DNA of 64,000 bases from Mesorhizobium sp. NZP2077 (GCF_013170805.1 NZ_CP051293.1:6826001-6890000), one strand, 5' to 3'. Counted from the first letter of the stretch, positions 18,462-28,213 are shown. The notes: generated from the letters alone by a model not told the origin. Numbers and translations are program-made.

Positions 18462-19688
18462 ATGACCGAATCCGCTACGGGCTTCATGGACGGAGTTCTG
18501 CATGACCCAGAACAGCCAGATCAACGGTCTGGTCCCGCATGGGGCGCAGTCATTTCGCTTGCCTTAGGCACCTTCGGGCTTGTGACGGCAGAGTTTCTGC
18601 CTGCCAGCGTGCTGACGCCGCTCGCGCATGATCTCTCTATCACCGAGGGTGCAGTTGGACAGGCGCTGACAACGACCGCCATTGTGGGGGCGATCTCGGC
18701 GCCGACGATGGCCGTCATCACAAGGCCCCTGGACCGCAGGATCGTCATATGGGCGATGACGCTGCTGCTGATCCTGTCGAACGTTCTATCGGCCGTCGCG
18801 GGGTCGCTGCCGGTTCTCCTGGCCGCCCGCGTCGTGCTCGGCATAGCGCTCGGAGGGTTCTGGTCGATTTCGGCAGCGCTGGCGATGCGGCTCGTTCCAA
18901 GTCACCTCCTGCGGCGCGCCATGTCGATCATCCTCACCGGCGTTACCGGCGCTACCGTTTGCGCGGCTCCAATCGGCGCCTATGTCGGCGACATCTGGGG
19001 ATGGCGAACCGCCTTCATGATCGCTGCAGTCGTCGGCGCCGTTACGCTGGTAGTGCAACTCATAACCATTCCGAGGCTGCCTCCGATTGGAGTGACGAGC
19101 TTCCGCAGTCTGCTGGATGTGGCCAAGAATCCGATGATCAAAGTCGCGATCTTGGTCGTCCTGTTGGTCGCTTCCGGGCATTTCGCCAGCTTCACCTATA
19201 TCCGCGCCTTCCTTGAGAAGTTTCCCGCGCTTGATATCGAGACGATCTCGCTCGTGTTGCTCGTCTTTGGCATCGGCGGCTTCTTCGGCAATTTGGCCGG
19301 CGGATTCCTGGCCGAGCACAGCCTCAAGGCAGCCGCGGCCCTGCCGCCCCTGCTCATAGCGATGGCCACTGTCTCGCTGCTGACGCTGGGAGCATCGGCT
19401 TGGGCCACGGCGATTGCGGTTACAGTATGGGGCTTTGCCTTCGGCGCGGTGCCGGTGGGACTGCAGACATGGATGGTGCTGCACGCCGCTCCCGAGCAGG
19501 CCGAAAGCGCCGGTGGGCTGATGGCCGCAACGTTCCAGGTAGCCATCGCAGCGGGCGCGATTTTCGGCGGACTACTGATGGACAATGCCGGCGTCGCCAG
19601 TTCCCTTGCCTACAGCGCCGTTGCCTCGTTCCTCGGCGCCCTGACAGTGTTCTTGCTCGGCCCGAAGCGCGAACCTCAGACCACCTGA
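18462..19688 (+). CDS. MFS transporter, drug/sugar efflux type
   Basis: About 408 residues; the start at 18462 has GGAG 8 bases upstream, while the open frame further upstream belongs to the rpoN remnant. Twelve hydrophobic segments are seen. The first pair has FGLVTAEFLPASVLTPLA and a loop with RPLDRR; TM4-5 has LLAARVVLGIALGGFWS, matching the AraJ/NepI/PbuE group of DHA1 exporters. Substrate cannot be told. The gene is intact beside decayed DNA, no nod box precedes it, and its orientation is opposite to most nod genes. Confidence 0.85.
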   Translation: MTESATGFMDGVLHDPEQPDQRSGPAWGAVISLALGTFGLVTAEFLPASVLTPLAHDLSITEGAVGQALTTTAIVGAISAPTMAVITRPLDRRIVIWAMTLLLILSNVLSAVAGSLPVLLAARVVLGIALGGFWSISAALAMRLVPSHLLRRAMSIILTGVTGATVCAAPIGAYVGDIWGWRTAFMIAAVVGAVTLVVQLITIPRLPPIGVTSFRSLLDVAKNPMIKVAILVVLLVASGHFASFTYIRAFLEKFPALDIETISLVLLVFGIGGFFGNLAGGFLAEHSLKAAAALPPLLIAMATVSLLTLGASAWATAIAVTVWGFAFGAVPVGLQTWMVLHAAPEQAESAGGLMAATFQVAIAAGAIFGGLLMDNAGVASSLAYSAVASFLGALTVFLLGPKREPQTT

Positions 19689-20434
19689 CAGAGAGGCTAT
19701 CAGTGCAGCGCGGGAAAGATGCAATCATCAGCCGCGCGGTGCGATCCTACGCACGATTTTTGGCGGTTGCAGGCCTCGTCTCCGGGTGATCGGACGCTGT
19801 TGTCCGGTCGATTTCGACCGGCGGGGGCGTTTCGAATGATGGTGCCGACGAGAGAACCTAAGAGTGCGGGACCGAACCGGACCGCCTCGTCCGTCGACCG
19901 CTCTGGCATGGCGACGCGGTCTATGCGGCTCTGTCTTGCGGCGAGCATCGGGCGGATCGCGCGCCTGATCTCTTACATGAAGCTCGGGGCCGAACATGCC
20001 CCGCAGCTTCTGATTCGGCCCGAAATAGAGGATCGTTCGGCGATATCGCAGTTGTATTCACCAACTGTGATCCAGCCGCGATTGAACGTCGACAGCCCCG
20101 CGCGGCGGATTTCCAGCGGCGGAATCTCAAGCGCCGCCTGCCCTTGGCAAAGGCGGCTTACCGGAATTCGGCAGGACGACGAGACGAGTTATCTCACGCT
20201 CAGGATCCCCGCAATTCGGTGCGGCGCATGGCGAAAACCTTCAGCCTCGCATAGCTTGCGGTAAAAGTACTTCTTCCACATGTTTTTGGTGTTGCCGGCT
20301 GCCGGCGTGGGGAAACACGTGGCACGCCGTCATGCAAAATCATCGAATGTGCGTCAGACCCAATTTTGCACGCCGGTTCGCACCCGTATGAGGCGCTGAG
20401 TAAGTCTAGACTGAGACCAGGAGTGCCCGCGACT
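19689..20434. other. Stretch without recognisable gene
   Basis: About 745 bases between the MFS gene and the 3' end of nodD. Several frames on both strands overlap one another, all short and of biased composition. I see no known protein motif, repeat or clear hairpin terminator. Confidence 0.4.
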
Positions 20435-21340
20435 TCACATGCGGGATGCCTCCTGCAACATTATCTGCCGCATCCAGATGCTTGCCGGATCACTGTTGTG
20501 AAGGGTGGGCCATTGGACGGCCTCGGTGAACGTGGGTAGTGGCCGCGGAAGTTCGATGATCCGCAGGGGAAAGGTTCTTTTGAAATGCTGAACCAGCCGG
20601 AAGGGCATGGTCGCTATACGAGCTGTGCCTGAGACCATCGGCGGAATCATGCTAAAGGCCTGCACGACGATCTCGACACGTCTCTTGAGACCATGCTCAA
20701 GCAAAAACTGTTCCTCGATGGAGGGCATCTGGGCACCGCCGACCCTGAACGCAATGTGCTTCATCGATACGTATCTCTCGAATGTAAGCTGCCGTGGCAA
20801 CTCCTTGTTCGTGGGGCAGCCCACGCACACGAATGTCTCGTCGAACAGCGCCGCTCTTGGATGGGCGCTTGACATGAAAAATTCCGGAAGAATCAGAAAA
20901 TCGACGTCACCGCGCCGGAGAAGCTCATCGGGGTCGTGGTCGAGCGGCCGCAATTCGAAGCTGACGGCGGGTGCTTCGCGTGCAACCCGCTCCACGACCT
21001 TTTCAAAAAACACGAGTGTGGCGAAATCGGAAAGAATGATCCTGAAGCGGCGATCGGATTGAGCCGGATTAAACGGATCCCAAGAAATAATCGAGCATTG
21101 GATGTGCAAGAGTGCGCCACGAACTGCGGGAGCGAGTGTTTCCGCACGCGGGGTTAGAACACGTTCGCGGCCGCTCATCGTAAACAGTTCATCGTTGAAA
21201 TAGTTGCGCAGCCGGGCGACGGCCGCGCTCATGGCCGGCTGACTAAGGTTGATGCTGCTTGCCGCCGCCGTGAGGTTGCGCGCGGTCAGCAGTGCGTCGA
21301 GCACGACGAGAAGGTTCAGATCAAGGCCTTTGAAACGCAT
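20435..21340 (-). CDS. nodD: NodD, LysR-type flavonoid-responsive activator (copy 1)
   Basis: 301 residues beginning [18 protein letters not shown]. Winged HTH at about 20-65 ([23 protein letters not shown]) and the LysR effector domain from about 90. NodD binds nod boxes and activates nod genes with plant flavonoids. Very similar to the second copy at 23407 but with scattered changes in the effector domain (for example ARNLTA against ERTLTA, and a different stretch around residue 195), so inducer response may differ. Its own upstream nod box is only a degenerate half (21349-21379), followed by a nodA tail, so the divergent operon it once faced has been lost. Confidence 0.95.
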   Translation of the reverse strand: MRFKGLDLNLLVVLDALLTARNLTAAASSINLSQPAMSAAVARLRNYFNDELFTMSGRERVLTPRAETLAPAVRGALLHIQCSIISWDPFNPAQSDRRFRIILSDFATLVFFEKVVERVAREAPAVSFELRPLDHDPDELLRRGDVDFLILPEFFMSSAHPRAALFDETFVCVGCPTNKELPRQLTFERYVSMKHIAFRVGGAQMPSIEEQFLLEHGLKRRVEIVVQAFSMIPPMVSGTARIATMPFRLVQHFKRTFPLRIIELPRPLPTFTEAVQWPTLHNSDPASIWMRQIMLQEASRM

Positions 21341-21348
21341 GCCTCATC

Positions 21349-21379
21349 TGTCCGTAACGTGGTTGTTTGTCATCGTGAC
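21349..21379 (+). promoter_or_regulatory. Degenerate half nod box beside nodD copy 1
   Basis: Reading away from nodD, GTCCGTAACGTGGTTG lines up with ATCCATAGCGTGGATG of the nod box at 23350-23397, and a CATC follows where GATC stands. The second half with AAACAATC and the T-rich end is missing; nodA tail sequence follows directly. It is probably inactive as a promoter, though NodD might still bind the first half to autoregulate. Confidence 0.5.
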
Positions 21380-21382
21380 CAT

Positions 21383-21565
21383 TATGGGCGCTCGTTTACG
21401 GTCCCACTCAGAGGTGTTGTGTCCCGACCTGCCGCCCGCGCGCGTGGAGGACGTGCTCGTCGTAGTTATGGGGATAGCGCGGCCGATGAGCGAATGGCCG
21501 ACCGGTACAACAGTCGATCGGATAGGTCCGGAGCTATGAAACATGTCGATTACAGATGCGAATTT
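21383..21565 (+). pseudogene. nodA 3' tail fused to nodB 5' head (scar)
   Basis: The frame from 21383 ends in VVVMGIARPMSEWPTGTTVDRIGPEL and stop, aligning with the last 45-50 residues of the intact NodA at 36344. The stop overlaps an ATG (ATGA) and the next codons read MKHVDYRCEF, the start of NodB, before similarity ends. So this is the ancestral nodA-nodB overlap junction. The nodA 5' part and the rest of nodB are gone. Non-functional. Confidence 0.8.
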
Positions 21566-21574
21566 TTCACGTGG

Positions 21575-22696
21575 CTAATTGATTACAGATTGAGATTTGA
21601 GCGGACTTGGGTGCGGCGGCGCTCCGACAACGATCCGCGACACATATCCGAGGTTGCGCGCAATACTGCGAATTGCCATCGCTATGACGACAATCGCCAC
21701 TCCAAGCACAGTTGCGAAGGCGATTCTGGTCGTGAGATTCCAGACTTCTCCAAACTGTATCAAATCCATGAGGCGAAACACGGCACCCTGGACCAGGTAA
21801 AGCAGCAGCGTGCTCTGACCAAGCTGCACCGCGACAAAGCGAGCTACTCTAGTCGAATAGACAAGTCTCCAGCATTGGAACATAGACTGCATTGCTACCG
21901 CAGAAGCCGCCAAAGAGCCAGAGAACATCAGAAAAACTCGTTTAGCTGACTGTTCATCATGAATTAAAACGAGATTGTTGTAGGCATAAGTCTCCTTGCC
22001 CCATCCGTGGAAGCATATGAAAGCCGCTATCGAAAATAAGACAACAAAAATCGATTTGTAACGCCAGATGACACCATTCTGCCATCCGATCGGCTGGGCA
22101 AACAGGAACCCTAAACAATAAAATGGGTAAGTGTATTTTAACAACGGGGTTATTGATAACGTGATGGGTGCGAATGCGACCGCAATTGCAGATGCGCTTA
22201 TGATCCACATCGATAGACGGTTGAACGTTGTAAGAACTCTAATCAGAATGAACGAAATAAATGCGGCCCATATGAACCAGTAAGTTCCAATAGCTTCCTT
22301 CGGCAAATCTAGAAATATATCAGTCAAACTCTTCGTAGGAAAAATAACTGCGGACTTTAACGTCCAAATCAACGTACACCAAAATAGCATTGGCAGTAGT
22401 AGCTGCATTGCCCGCTCACCGACACCCTGGGTGAACGATTTTCGCAAAATTGCCCCAGAAGAAAGGTATCCGCTTATCGCCATAAATAGAGGCATATGAA
22501 ACATGTAGATCGACTTGAAATACGGCGACAGCCAGAAAGCGTCGGTGCCCTGGTAGATTAAATATTGTAACAAGTGCCCAATTATCACCAAAGTAATGAG
22601 TATGCCTTTGGCGAAATCAAAGCTTAGGTCTCGGTTGTTTGTCCCTGCTGGGCACGAGCCGCATCCCTTCGCTCCGGCTCTTATGTGATCAAGCAT
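21575..22696 (-). CDS. Membrane acyltransferase, NodX/NolL-like
   Basis: 373 residues of the acyltransferase-3 family: LSFDFAKGILITLVIIGH near the start with the family His, FHMPLFMAISGYL (residues about 66-78), and about ten hydrophobic segments. NodX and NolL of this family O-acetylate the terminal sugar or the fucose of Nod factors; which of the two cannot be settled here. The nod box at 23350-23397 points toward it, with only a dead nodA between, so it is probably NodD-controlled. The coding region is visibly richer in A+T than its neighbours, a sign of separate origin. Confidence 0.8.
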   Translation of the reverse strand: MLDHIRAGAKGCGSCPAGTNNRDLSFDFAKGILITLVIIGHLLQYLIYQGTDAFWLSPYFKSIYMFHMPLFMAISGYLSSGAILRKSFTQGVGERAMQLLLPMLFWCTLIWTLKSAVIFPTKSLTDIFLDLPKEAIGTYWFIWAAFISFILIRVLTTFNRLSMWIISASAIAVAFAPITLSITPLLKYTYPFYCLGFLFAQPIGWQNGVIWRYKSIFVVLFSIAAFICFHGWGKETYAYNNLVLIHDEQSAKRVFLMFSGSLAASAVAMQSMFQCWRLVYSTRVARFVAVQLGQSTLLLYLVQGAVFRLMDLIQFGEVWNLTTRIAFATVLGVAIVVIAMAIRSIARNLGYVSRIVVGAPPHPSPLKSQSVIN

Positions 22697-22771
22697 CAGA
22701 CTCCAGCCTATCTGTTGCAGTTGCTACTTGCCGTTTCTGGGCACGGCGAGCGCGGTGCAAAGGATCGAAAA

Positions 22772-23317
22772 TCACGCGGATCGCGGCGTGGTATGGAGGG
22801 CCGATTGGCTGCAACCGAGCGGACAAAATCCCAGTGCCTGATCGCAAACCTCGAGCGCATTGGCGGTCGCATGTGTGGCGATGCGAACGCCCGGCACTAT
22901 GGTCGTCTGGCCGTCTCTGCAGAACCTCTCAAGATGGTTTCGCAACGGGTGCCGAACCATGCCAAAAGCGAATGGAATGCCACGCTGCTGCAGCACCGGC
23001 CGCATGATGCGGATAGAATGACTCATTCCGAGTCTCTCAAGATCCGGATGCATCCTGTACGATCCGAGCTCGCCTACCAAGAAATCAACCTCGCCAACCG
23101 TGAAGAAATGGCGCAGCAGGTCCTAGTGAGCTGCTACGCCGTGCACATCAGAGCCGATTGCGCGAACCTTCGGCCCTGCACCGGCCCAGCTACAACCGCC
23201 TGAAAGCCCCTGTCGCCCATAGGCCTTTTGGAAGAAGGCGGAGAGTTCGACATGATCGGCTACTTACAAGTCATTTCCCGGCACACGCTGCAGAAGCAGT
23301 GGCGTGATCGGGCGCAT
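22772..23317 (-). pseudogene. nodA: nodA pseudogene behind a nod box
   Basis: From the ATG at 23317 (MRPITP...) the sequence follows nodA with frameshifts: one frame meets a stop after 17 codons, later frames read FFQK, VRAIGSDVHGVA and then [22 protein letters not shown]...[26 protein letters not shown], clearly NodA. It ends near residue 155 of NodA. The missing tail exists, inverted, at 21383-21539. The N-acyltransferase cannot be made from this copy. Confidence 0.88.
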
Positions 23318-23349
23318 GTCAAGTGCGGTCATCTATGCAGCGCCCTGGA

Positions 23350-23397
23350 AGTTTGGTAAAATCGATTGTTTAGATCGCGAGCATCCACGCTATGGAT
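23350..23397 (-). promoter_or_regulatory. nod box (leftward)
   Basis: On the minus strand: ATCCATAGCGTGGATG, then GATC, AAACAATCGATTTTACC, the full nod-box consensus bound by NodD. It lies between the divergent nodD copy 2 (ATG 10 bases away) and the nodA pseudogene. Expected to drive the acyltransferase gene at 21575-22696 through the dead nodA. Confidence 0.9.
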
Positions 23398-23406
23398 AAG
23401 TGAAAG

Positions 23407-24351
23407 ATGCGCTTCAAGGGCCTTGATCTGAACCTTCTCGTCGTGCTCGACGCACTGCTGACCGAGCGGACCCTCACGGCGGCGGCAAGCAGCATCAACC
23501 TTAGTCAGCCGGCCATGAGCGCGGCCGTCGCCCGGCTGCGCGACTATTTCAACGATGAACTGTTTACGACGAGCGGCCGCGAACGTGTTCTAACCCCGCG
23601 TGCGGAAACACTCGCCCCCGCGGTTCGCAGCGCACTGCTGAACATCCAGTGCTCGATTATCTCTTGGGATCCGTTTAATCCGGCTCAATCCGATCGCCGT
23701 TTCAGGATCATTCTTTCCGATTTCGCCACACTCGTGTTTTTTGAAAAGGTCGTGGAGCGGGTTGCACGCGAAGCACCCGCCGTCAGCTTCGAATTGTTGC
23801 CTATCGACGACGACCCCGATGAGCTTCTCCGGCGCGGTGACGTCGATTTTCTGATTTTTCCAGAATTGTTCATGTCAAGCGCCCATCCAAGAGCGGCGCT
23901 GTTCGACGAGACGCTCGTGTGCGTGGGCTGCTCCACGAACAAGCAGCTGCCACGGCAGCTTACATTCGAGAGATACATGTCGATGAGGCACGTTGCGGTC
24001 AAGTTCGGGCGGACGCTGAAGCCCTCAATCGAGGAACGGTTTTTTCTTGAGCATGGTCTCAAGAGACGTGTCGAGATCGTTGTGCAGGCCTTTAGCATGA
24101 TCCCGCCGATGGTCTCAGGCACAGCTCGTATAGCGACCATGCCCTTCCGGCTGGTTCAGCATTTCAAAAAAACCTTCCCCCTGCGGATCATCGACCTTCC
24201 GCTGCCACTACCCACGTTCACCGAGGCCCTTCAATGGCCCGCCCTTCACAACAGTGATCCGGCAAGCATCTGGCTGCGAGAGATATTGCTACAGGAGGCG
24301 TCTCGAATGACTTCTCCGGGGGACGCCAAAAGGCGCCCCAGGCAGCCCTAA
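23407..24351 (+). CDS. nodD: NodD, LysR-type flavonoid-responsive activator (copy 2)
   Basis: 314 residues, same start and HTH as copy 1. The C-terminus runs about 13 residues longer than copy 1, ending in a basic DAKRRPRQP tail after EASRM. The effector domain carries its own substitutions (for example [22 protein letters not shown]). It is divergent from a complete nod box, the classical nodD/nodA arrangement, which allows NodD to bind one site and influence both directions. With two intact, non-identical copies the strain may respond to different flavonoids. Confidence 0.95.
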   Translation: MRFKGLDLNLLVVLDALLTERTLTAAASSINLSQPAMSAAVARLRDYFNDELFTTSGRERVLTPRAETLAPAVRSALLNIQCSIISWDPFNPAQSDRRFRIILSDFATLVFFEKVVERVAREAPAVSFELLPIDDDPDELLRRGDVDFLIFPELFMSSAHPRAALFDETLVCVGCSTNKQLPRQLTFERYMSMRHVAVKFGRTLKPSIEERFFLEHGLKRRVEIVVQAFSMIPPMVSGTARIATMPFRLVQHFKKTFPLRIIDLPLPLPTFTEALQWPALHNSDPASIWLREILLQEASRMTSPGDAKRRPRQP

Positions 24352-24365
24352 TTTACTCCCGCGTC

Positions 24366-25178
24366 TCACGCCGGCACTCGCGTCAATAGCCCGTGTCGGA
24401 AGAGAGCGATGCTCGCGGCAAGTGCGCCTGCGAGGTCGTCCAGCGGGTGGGCTGCGTCGACAAACGGTGCGAATGAGAAGGGCCCCCCATAGCCGCCATC
24501 AAGCAGCGCCCGGATCTGGCTGCCATTGTCGGAACCGACTAGGACGCGATCCGGGTAAATCCAGTGGATCGGATCGTTCACGCTTGAAATGTGGACGAGA
24601 CCGGTCAGCTCGGAGGAGAAGAACGTCTCCCCGGCAAGCGTGTGGTGGAACGTGTCGTGCACGAGGCGGAAGACGGATTGGCCATCAATGGCGGCAATGG
24701 CCTTAGCCGCTTCGTTCTTCGATCGAAGCGAGCAGGTCCGGAAGCCCAGCGGCTCGATGAGACCGATCAGACCGCGCGACTGGAGGATCGGCTTGAGCGC
24801 CTTCAAGGCGACGCGGAGATCGCCGCGGCGCTCGACATTGGCGGGCCAGGAGCCGTCGTTGACCGGCACCAGCATGAGCGTCTTGGCTCCGCAGGCCGCT
24901 GCATAATCGGCGAGCTTGCTCGCCTCGGCCCTGCGGGCGGGGGTCCACTCATTGAAGCGCTGGAGGGCATTGACGGAAATAATCCCAACGCCTGTGTCGG
25001 CGGCCGCAGACCGGACGTCCGCCGCCGGCATGCCGCGTGCAATAGCATTGCTGCCCGGTTGGCTGCGGATCTGGACATCGGTTAGGCCCTGGTCGCGGGC
25101 AAAAGCGAAAAGTGCCCTGACGTCAAGTCCGGGCGTCGCCAAATAATCGAGTGCAAAGCGGGGCGATGCTTGGCGCAT
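24366..25178 (-). CDS. TIM-barrel sugar isomerase/epimerase-like protein (MocC-like)
   Basis: The start at 25178 (MRQASPRFALDY) has GGAAAG 8-9 bases upstream and is preferred to the longer frame. About 270 residues. The xylose-isomerase-like TIM barrel pattern is seen: LTDVQIRS, SVNALQRFNEW, GAKTLMLVPVNDG, LIEPLGF, RLVHDTFHH and VHISSVND, the last ones carrying metal-binding Glu/Asp/His. Related proteins act in inositol and rhizopine catabolism (MocC, IolE-like). The substrate is not certain. It ends convergently with nodD copy 2, 14 bases apart. Confidence 0.75.
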   Translation of the reverse strand: MRQASPRFALDYLATPGLDVRALFAFARDQGLTDVQIRSQPGSNAIARGMPAADVRSAAADTGVGIISVNALQRFNEWTPARRAEASKLADYAAACGAKTLMLVPVNDGSWPANVERRGDLRVALKALKPILQSRGLIGLIEPLGFRTCSLRSKNEAAKAIAAIDGQSVFRLVHDTFHHTLAGETFFSSELTGLVHISSVNDPIHWIYPDRVLVGSDNGSQIRALLDGGYGGPFSFAPFVDAAHPLDDLAGALAASIALFRHGLLTRVPA

Positions 25179-25473
25179 GGCTTGGCTTTCCTTCCATGAA
25201 ACGGGCGTCATTCTCGGCTGACTGGCTTCTACCGTGCGTTGATTCGCGAGGGCCGAAATGATGGGCATGAGCGAGGCGAGGCAGTCGTACTCACGTTTCT
25301 CTCACGCTATGTTTTTCTCTCATTTATGAGCCGACGTTCACCCAAACGGCGGTGCCGCGCCTCCTGAGACATGGCTTGAATAGGTGCAATGACCGAACTG
25401 GCTCGTAGCCATCCAACTGCTTCCGCAAGGTACCCGCCAACCCTGAAAGATGCCCAACCGATCAGATTCAAAG

Positions 25474-26124
25474 TCAGGCAGCAGGGTGTTTCGCCAGAGC
25501 GAGGCCGACGCCCAGCGCGATCATCGCGCCGCCTGACGCCTCCCTCAGGCGGCGGATCAACCCGGGACGCGCTGCCGCGCCGTCTTGAATGCCGCTGGTC
25601 ACGACGGCAACCACGATGTCGGCGAGCGTGTTGAGCGCAATGGACACGGAGCCAAGCACCACGAATTGCAGAGCTATGAGCCCTGCGCTCGGATTCACGA
25701 ACTGCGGAATGAAGGCGAGGAAGAAGATTGCCGTCTTCGGGTTGAGCGCCTCGACCAGTACCCCTTCACGAAACGCCCGCCGGGGTCCGACTGGACCCAC
25801 TGCGGCGCCGTCATCGCCGCCAGTCGCTCCCTTGAGGCGGGCGGCTTGAAAGGTGCGAAAGCCGAGCCAGACGAGGTAGACCGCGCCGAACAGCTTTAAT
25901 GCGGAGAACAGTTCCGAGCTCTCGAGCACGATCGCGGAAACACCTAAGCTTGCGGCGAGGACGTGGATCATGCCCCCCAACCCCGTGCCGAAGCTGGAAG
26001 CGATACCTTCCCGACGACCACCGGCGAGCGTGCGCGCGGCAACGTAGAAGATGCCCGGACCGGGGGTGATGGCGAGCACGGAGGCCGCGGCGAGGTACAG
26101 GGCGAATGGGGTCAGTTCTGGCAT
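25474..26124 (-). CDS. LysE/RhtB family amino-acid exporter
   Basis: 216 residues with five to six membrane segments and the family signature AITPGPGIFYVAARTLAGGRREG near the N-terminus, followed by GAVYLVWLGFRTF and NPKTAIFFLAFIPQFV. Exports amino acids or related metabolites. It lies 21 bases downstream of the FMN-binding regulator gene in the same direction, so the two form an operon, a pairing often found with a MocR regulator (here at 28438). Confidence 0.9.
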   Translation of the reverse strand: MPELTPFALYLAAASVLAITPGPGIFYVAARTLAGGRREGIASSFGTGLGGMIHVLAASLGVSAIVLESSELFSALKLFGAVYLVWLGFRTFQAARLKGATGGDDGAAVGPVGPRRAFREGVLVEALNPKTAIFFLAFIPQFVNPSAGLIALQFVVLGSVSIALNTLADIVVAVVTSGIQDGAAARPGLIRRLREASGGAMIALGVGLALAKHPAA

Positions 26125-26145
26125 GATGGTCGATTCCGACGAAGA

Positions 26146-26769
26146 TTATTTTGGGATGAGAGCGGCGACGTCGCGGTCAGATGCCCGCTCGCTCGCCGCA
26201 AGGCCCGCCGCCACGCCAGCGCGGTCGGCCGCGTTCCGGTTCTGGCTCATTTTGCGCTTGCCCTCCAGCCTCGTGATTGGCATGCGCAGGCCGACGATTC
26301 CCCGGAGTTGCGCCTGTACAAAATCCGGCGGCGCGTCCGACACGGCCCAAGGCGAGGCGCGCTCGCCCTCGTGGTGGTCGGTCAGCCGATTCACGACGTC
26401 CAGCAGTCTTCCCGCATCCTCGAAGAACTCGACCGGGCCATAGGCGTGGACGGCGACGTAATTCCAGGTCGGGACGACCTTCCCGGTTTCCCGCTTGGTC
26501 GCATACCATGCCGGCGTCACGTAAGCGTCCGGCCCCATGAAGATGGCCAAGCCGTCGCCCAGCGGCGGAACACGGCACTGGGGATTGGCCTTCGCCAGGT
26601 GCCCGTAGATCACGCCGTGCTCGCCCTCGCTTTCGTCAAGGAAGAGGGGCAGTGGCGTTGCGAGCGGCCCTTCCGCCGTGACGGTAACGAAGTTCGCCAG
26701 CAGCGCCGCGCGAATGGTCGCGCGCAGGCATTCCTTGTCGTCGTCGCGGAAAGCGGGAGGGATGTACAT
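26146..26769 (-). CDS. FMN-binding negative transcriptional regulator, PaiB family
   Basis: 207 residues starting MYIPPAFRDDDKE, the typical PaiB start, with HGVIYGHLAKANPQ, IFMGPDAYVTPAWYATKRETGKVVPTWNYVAVHAYGPVEFF all present. The fold is a pyridoxamine-oxidase-like flavin barrel; PaiB proteins repress sporulation or protease genes in bacilli, while in proteobacteria the role is unclear. Forms a unit with the LysE-type exporter downstream. Confidence 0.9.
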   Translation of the reverse strand: MYIPPAFRDDDKECLRATIRAALLANFVTVTAEGPLATPLPLFLDESEGEHGVIYGHLAKANPQCRVPPLGDGLAIFMGPDAYVTPAWYATKRETGKVVPTWNYVAVHAYGPVEFFEDAGRLLDVVNRLTDHHEGERASPWAVSDAPPDFVQAQLRGIVGLRMPITRLEGKRKMSQNRNAADRAGVAAGLAASERASDRDVAALIPK

Positions 26770-27265
26770 CGCGAAACTCCTTGCGTTACCAAGTCAGGTA
26801 TCGGCAAGCTGGCCCGTTGGAAACAGCCAGTCAGAAGCTATTGAGGTAGTCCAGTTGGTGAAAGATGGCATCGCGCGCCGGATCAGAGCACCGGAATCCC
26901 CGGTGCCGGTCACGGTATGCGAATTGCTTGCCAAACCTTTTGGACGCAGCCAGCGATCCCGCAGGGTCGCGCTATGTGAGCCTGCGGCAAGCCCAATGAA
27001 ATCGATCCAACGCGAAGTGGACCATACATTCAAACAATCGTCGAAGAGTGAACCTACCGGCGGTGCTGGGCCATGCCGAGAGCGTGCGCGGGTCCTCATC
27101 GTAGCAGGTGACAACAGACGTCTACGCTTAGCCAACTGTCGGAGCCGACCAGTTCGTCCGATGTCGACGAAGTGCTTGTTCGCAGGGCGCAAACGGCCTG
27201 TAAGCCTTCATAAGTGAGACCACACAGGTACTGGCTGGGAAAGCAGGTCCGTGGGATCTCGCATT
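26770..27265. other. Stretch without supported gene
   Basis: About 495 bases between nodB and the PaiB-type gene. A 132-codon frame on the minus strand has no recognised features. Around 27003-27040 there is a weak nod-box-like match that lacks the T-rich end. Nothing can be called with support. Confidence 0.35.
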
Positions 27266-27925
27266 TCAGTGATGTTCTGGAAGCGAGCGAATTTCATATC
27301 CCCAGGCATCTAATGCAGGAATCAGATTGGACAGCGCCATAACGGTCTGGTTGCGCAGACTGGCTTGAGTGCTCCGTGTCGACTCGTCGGGAGGGCATCC
27401 GTCGTGCAAGAGCACGATTGCGCCGGGGCGTACCGAGGTGAGCACTGCATCGACGATCGCGTCGGTGCCGGGGCGCGACCAGTCTCTTGGGTCGATCGAC
27501 CAATGAAGGGCCGCCAGCCCCGCGATCTCTGAGGCAGTGAACACTTCTTCGCTCCAGGCGCCGTATGGCGCGCGAATGTAGCGGATCGAGGCCTGCGGGC
27601 ATGCCAGCATGATGGCCTGGTTCGCCTCAAATACCTCACGTTGCACTTCGCCCAAGCCGCACTTGGACAGGTCCGGATGAGACATCGTGTGGTTGCCTAC
27701 CTCATGCCCTTCTGCGATCATTCGCTGGATGAGATCCGGATGCTCTGCGGCGTAAGCACCAATGACGAAGAATGTCGCTGGCACCCGATTTTGCGCCAGC
27801 ACATCGAGTATCTGTGGTGTGAAACATGGATTGGGACCGTCGTCAAACGTCAGATAAACGCTTCGACGCCCGGTGCCGTCAGCGCATTCACTCTGCACCT
27901 CCCATCTGTCATCGAGACGTCTCAT
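27266..27925 (-). CDS. nodB: NodB, chitooligosaccharide deacetylase
   Basis: 219 residues, full length. The polysaccharide deacetylase fold shows TFDDGPNP (catalytic and metal Asp, about 26-33), EVGNHTMSHPDLS (metal His pair), RAPYGAWSE and a C-terminal VLLHDG. NodB removes the N-acetyl group from the non-reducing end of the chitin oligomer made by NodC so NodA can acylate it. GGAAGGG precedes the ATG by 8 bases. It has its own nod box at 28214-28262 and lies about 3 kb from nolO, away from nodA and nodC, as in M. loti. The upstream overlap with a nodA tail keeps the old nodAB junction. Confidence 0.95.
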   Translation of the reverse strand: MRRLDDRWEVQSECADGTGRRSVYLTFDDGPNPCFTPQILDVLAQNRVPATFFVIGAYAAEHPDLIQRMIAEGHEVGNHTMSHPDLSKCGLGEVQREVFEANQAIMLACPQASIRYIRAPYGAWSEEVFTASEIAGLAALHWSIDPRDWSRPGTDAIVDAVLTSVRPGAIVLLHDGCPPDESTRSTQASLRNQTVMALSNLIPALDAWGYEIRSLPEHH

Positions 27926-27984
27926 AGCTGCGAACCCTTCCGGTCAATTGTTGTACCGGTCGGCCATTCGCAATCGGCATAACC
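27922..27984 (-). pseudogene. Last 20 codons of nodA ahead of nodB
   Basis: The frame reads CEWPTGTTIDRKGSQL then stop, matching the NodA C-terminus ([15 protein letters not shown]), and the stop overlaps the nodB ATG as ATGA. The rest of nodA is replaced between here and the nod box by about 230 bases of unrelated sequence. It shows that this nodB came from a nodAB operon. Confidence 0.75.
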
Positions 27985-28213
27985 CCGATCCTTGAGGTAG
28001 GGGCCTACGCTATCGGGGGGAGCTTGTCGCGAAGAGCCGACGCGATGCAGCTTGCGCCGATCACCGATGTACCTGGTCGAAAAGGGGATCGGCTCGCATA
28101 ATGTTCGGCGCAGACCAGGAGGCACACACCAGAAAGTGCTCCTCGAAGCCAACGCATACATCGACAATCTCCTTACGGCTGCATCCTTGAATTCTTCCTA
28201 TGGGACGTTCCGT

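Noticed and set aside
24318..24340. GC hairpin at the end of nodD copy 2 as terminator
   Set aside because: It lies within the coding end, has a bulge and no T-run.
27003..27040. nod-box-like match with CAAACAATC on the plus strand
   Set aside because: Spacing to the ATCCA block is off by one, the T-rich end is missing and no gene follows in that direction.
26794..27192. 132-codon minus-strand frame
   Set aside because: No homology I recognise, no good start signal, and composition like noncoding DNA.
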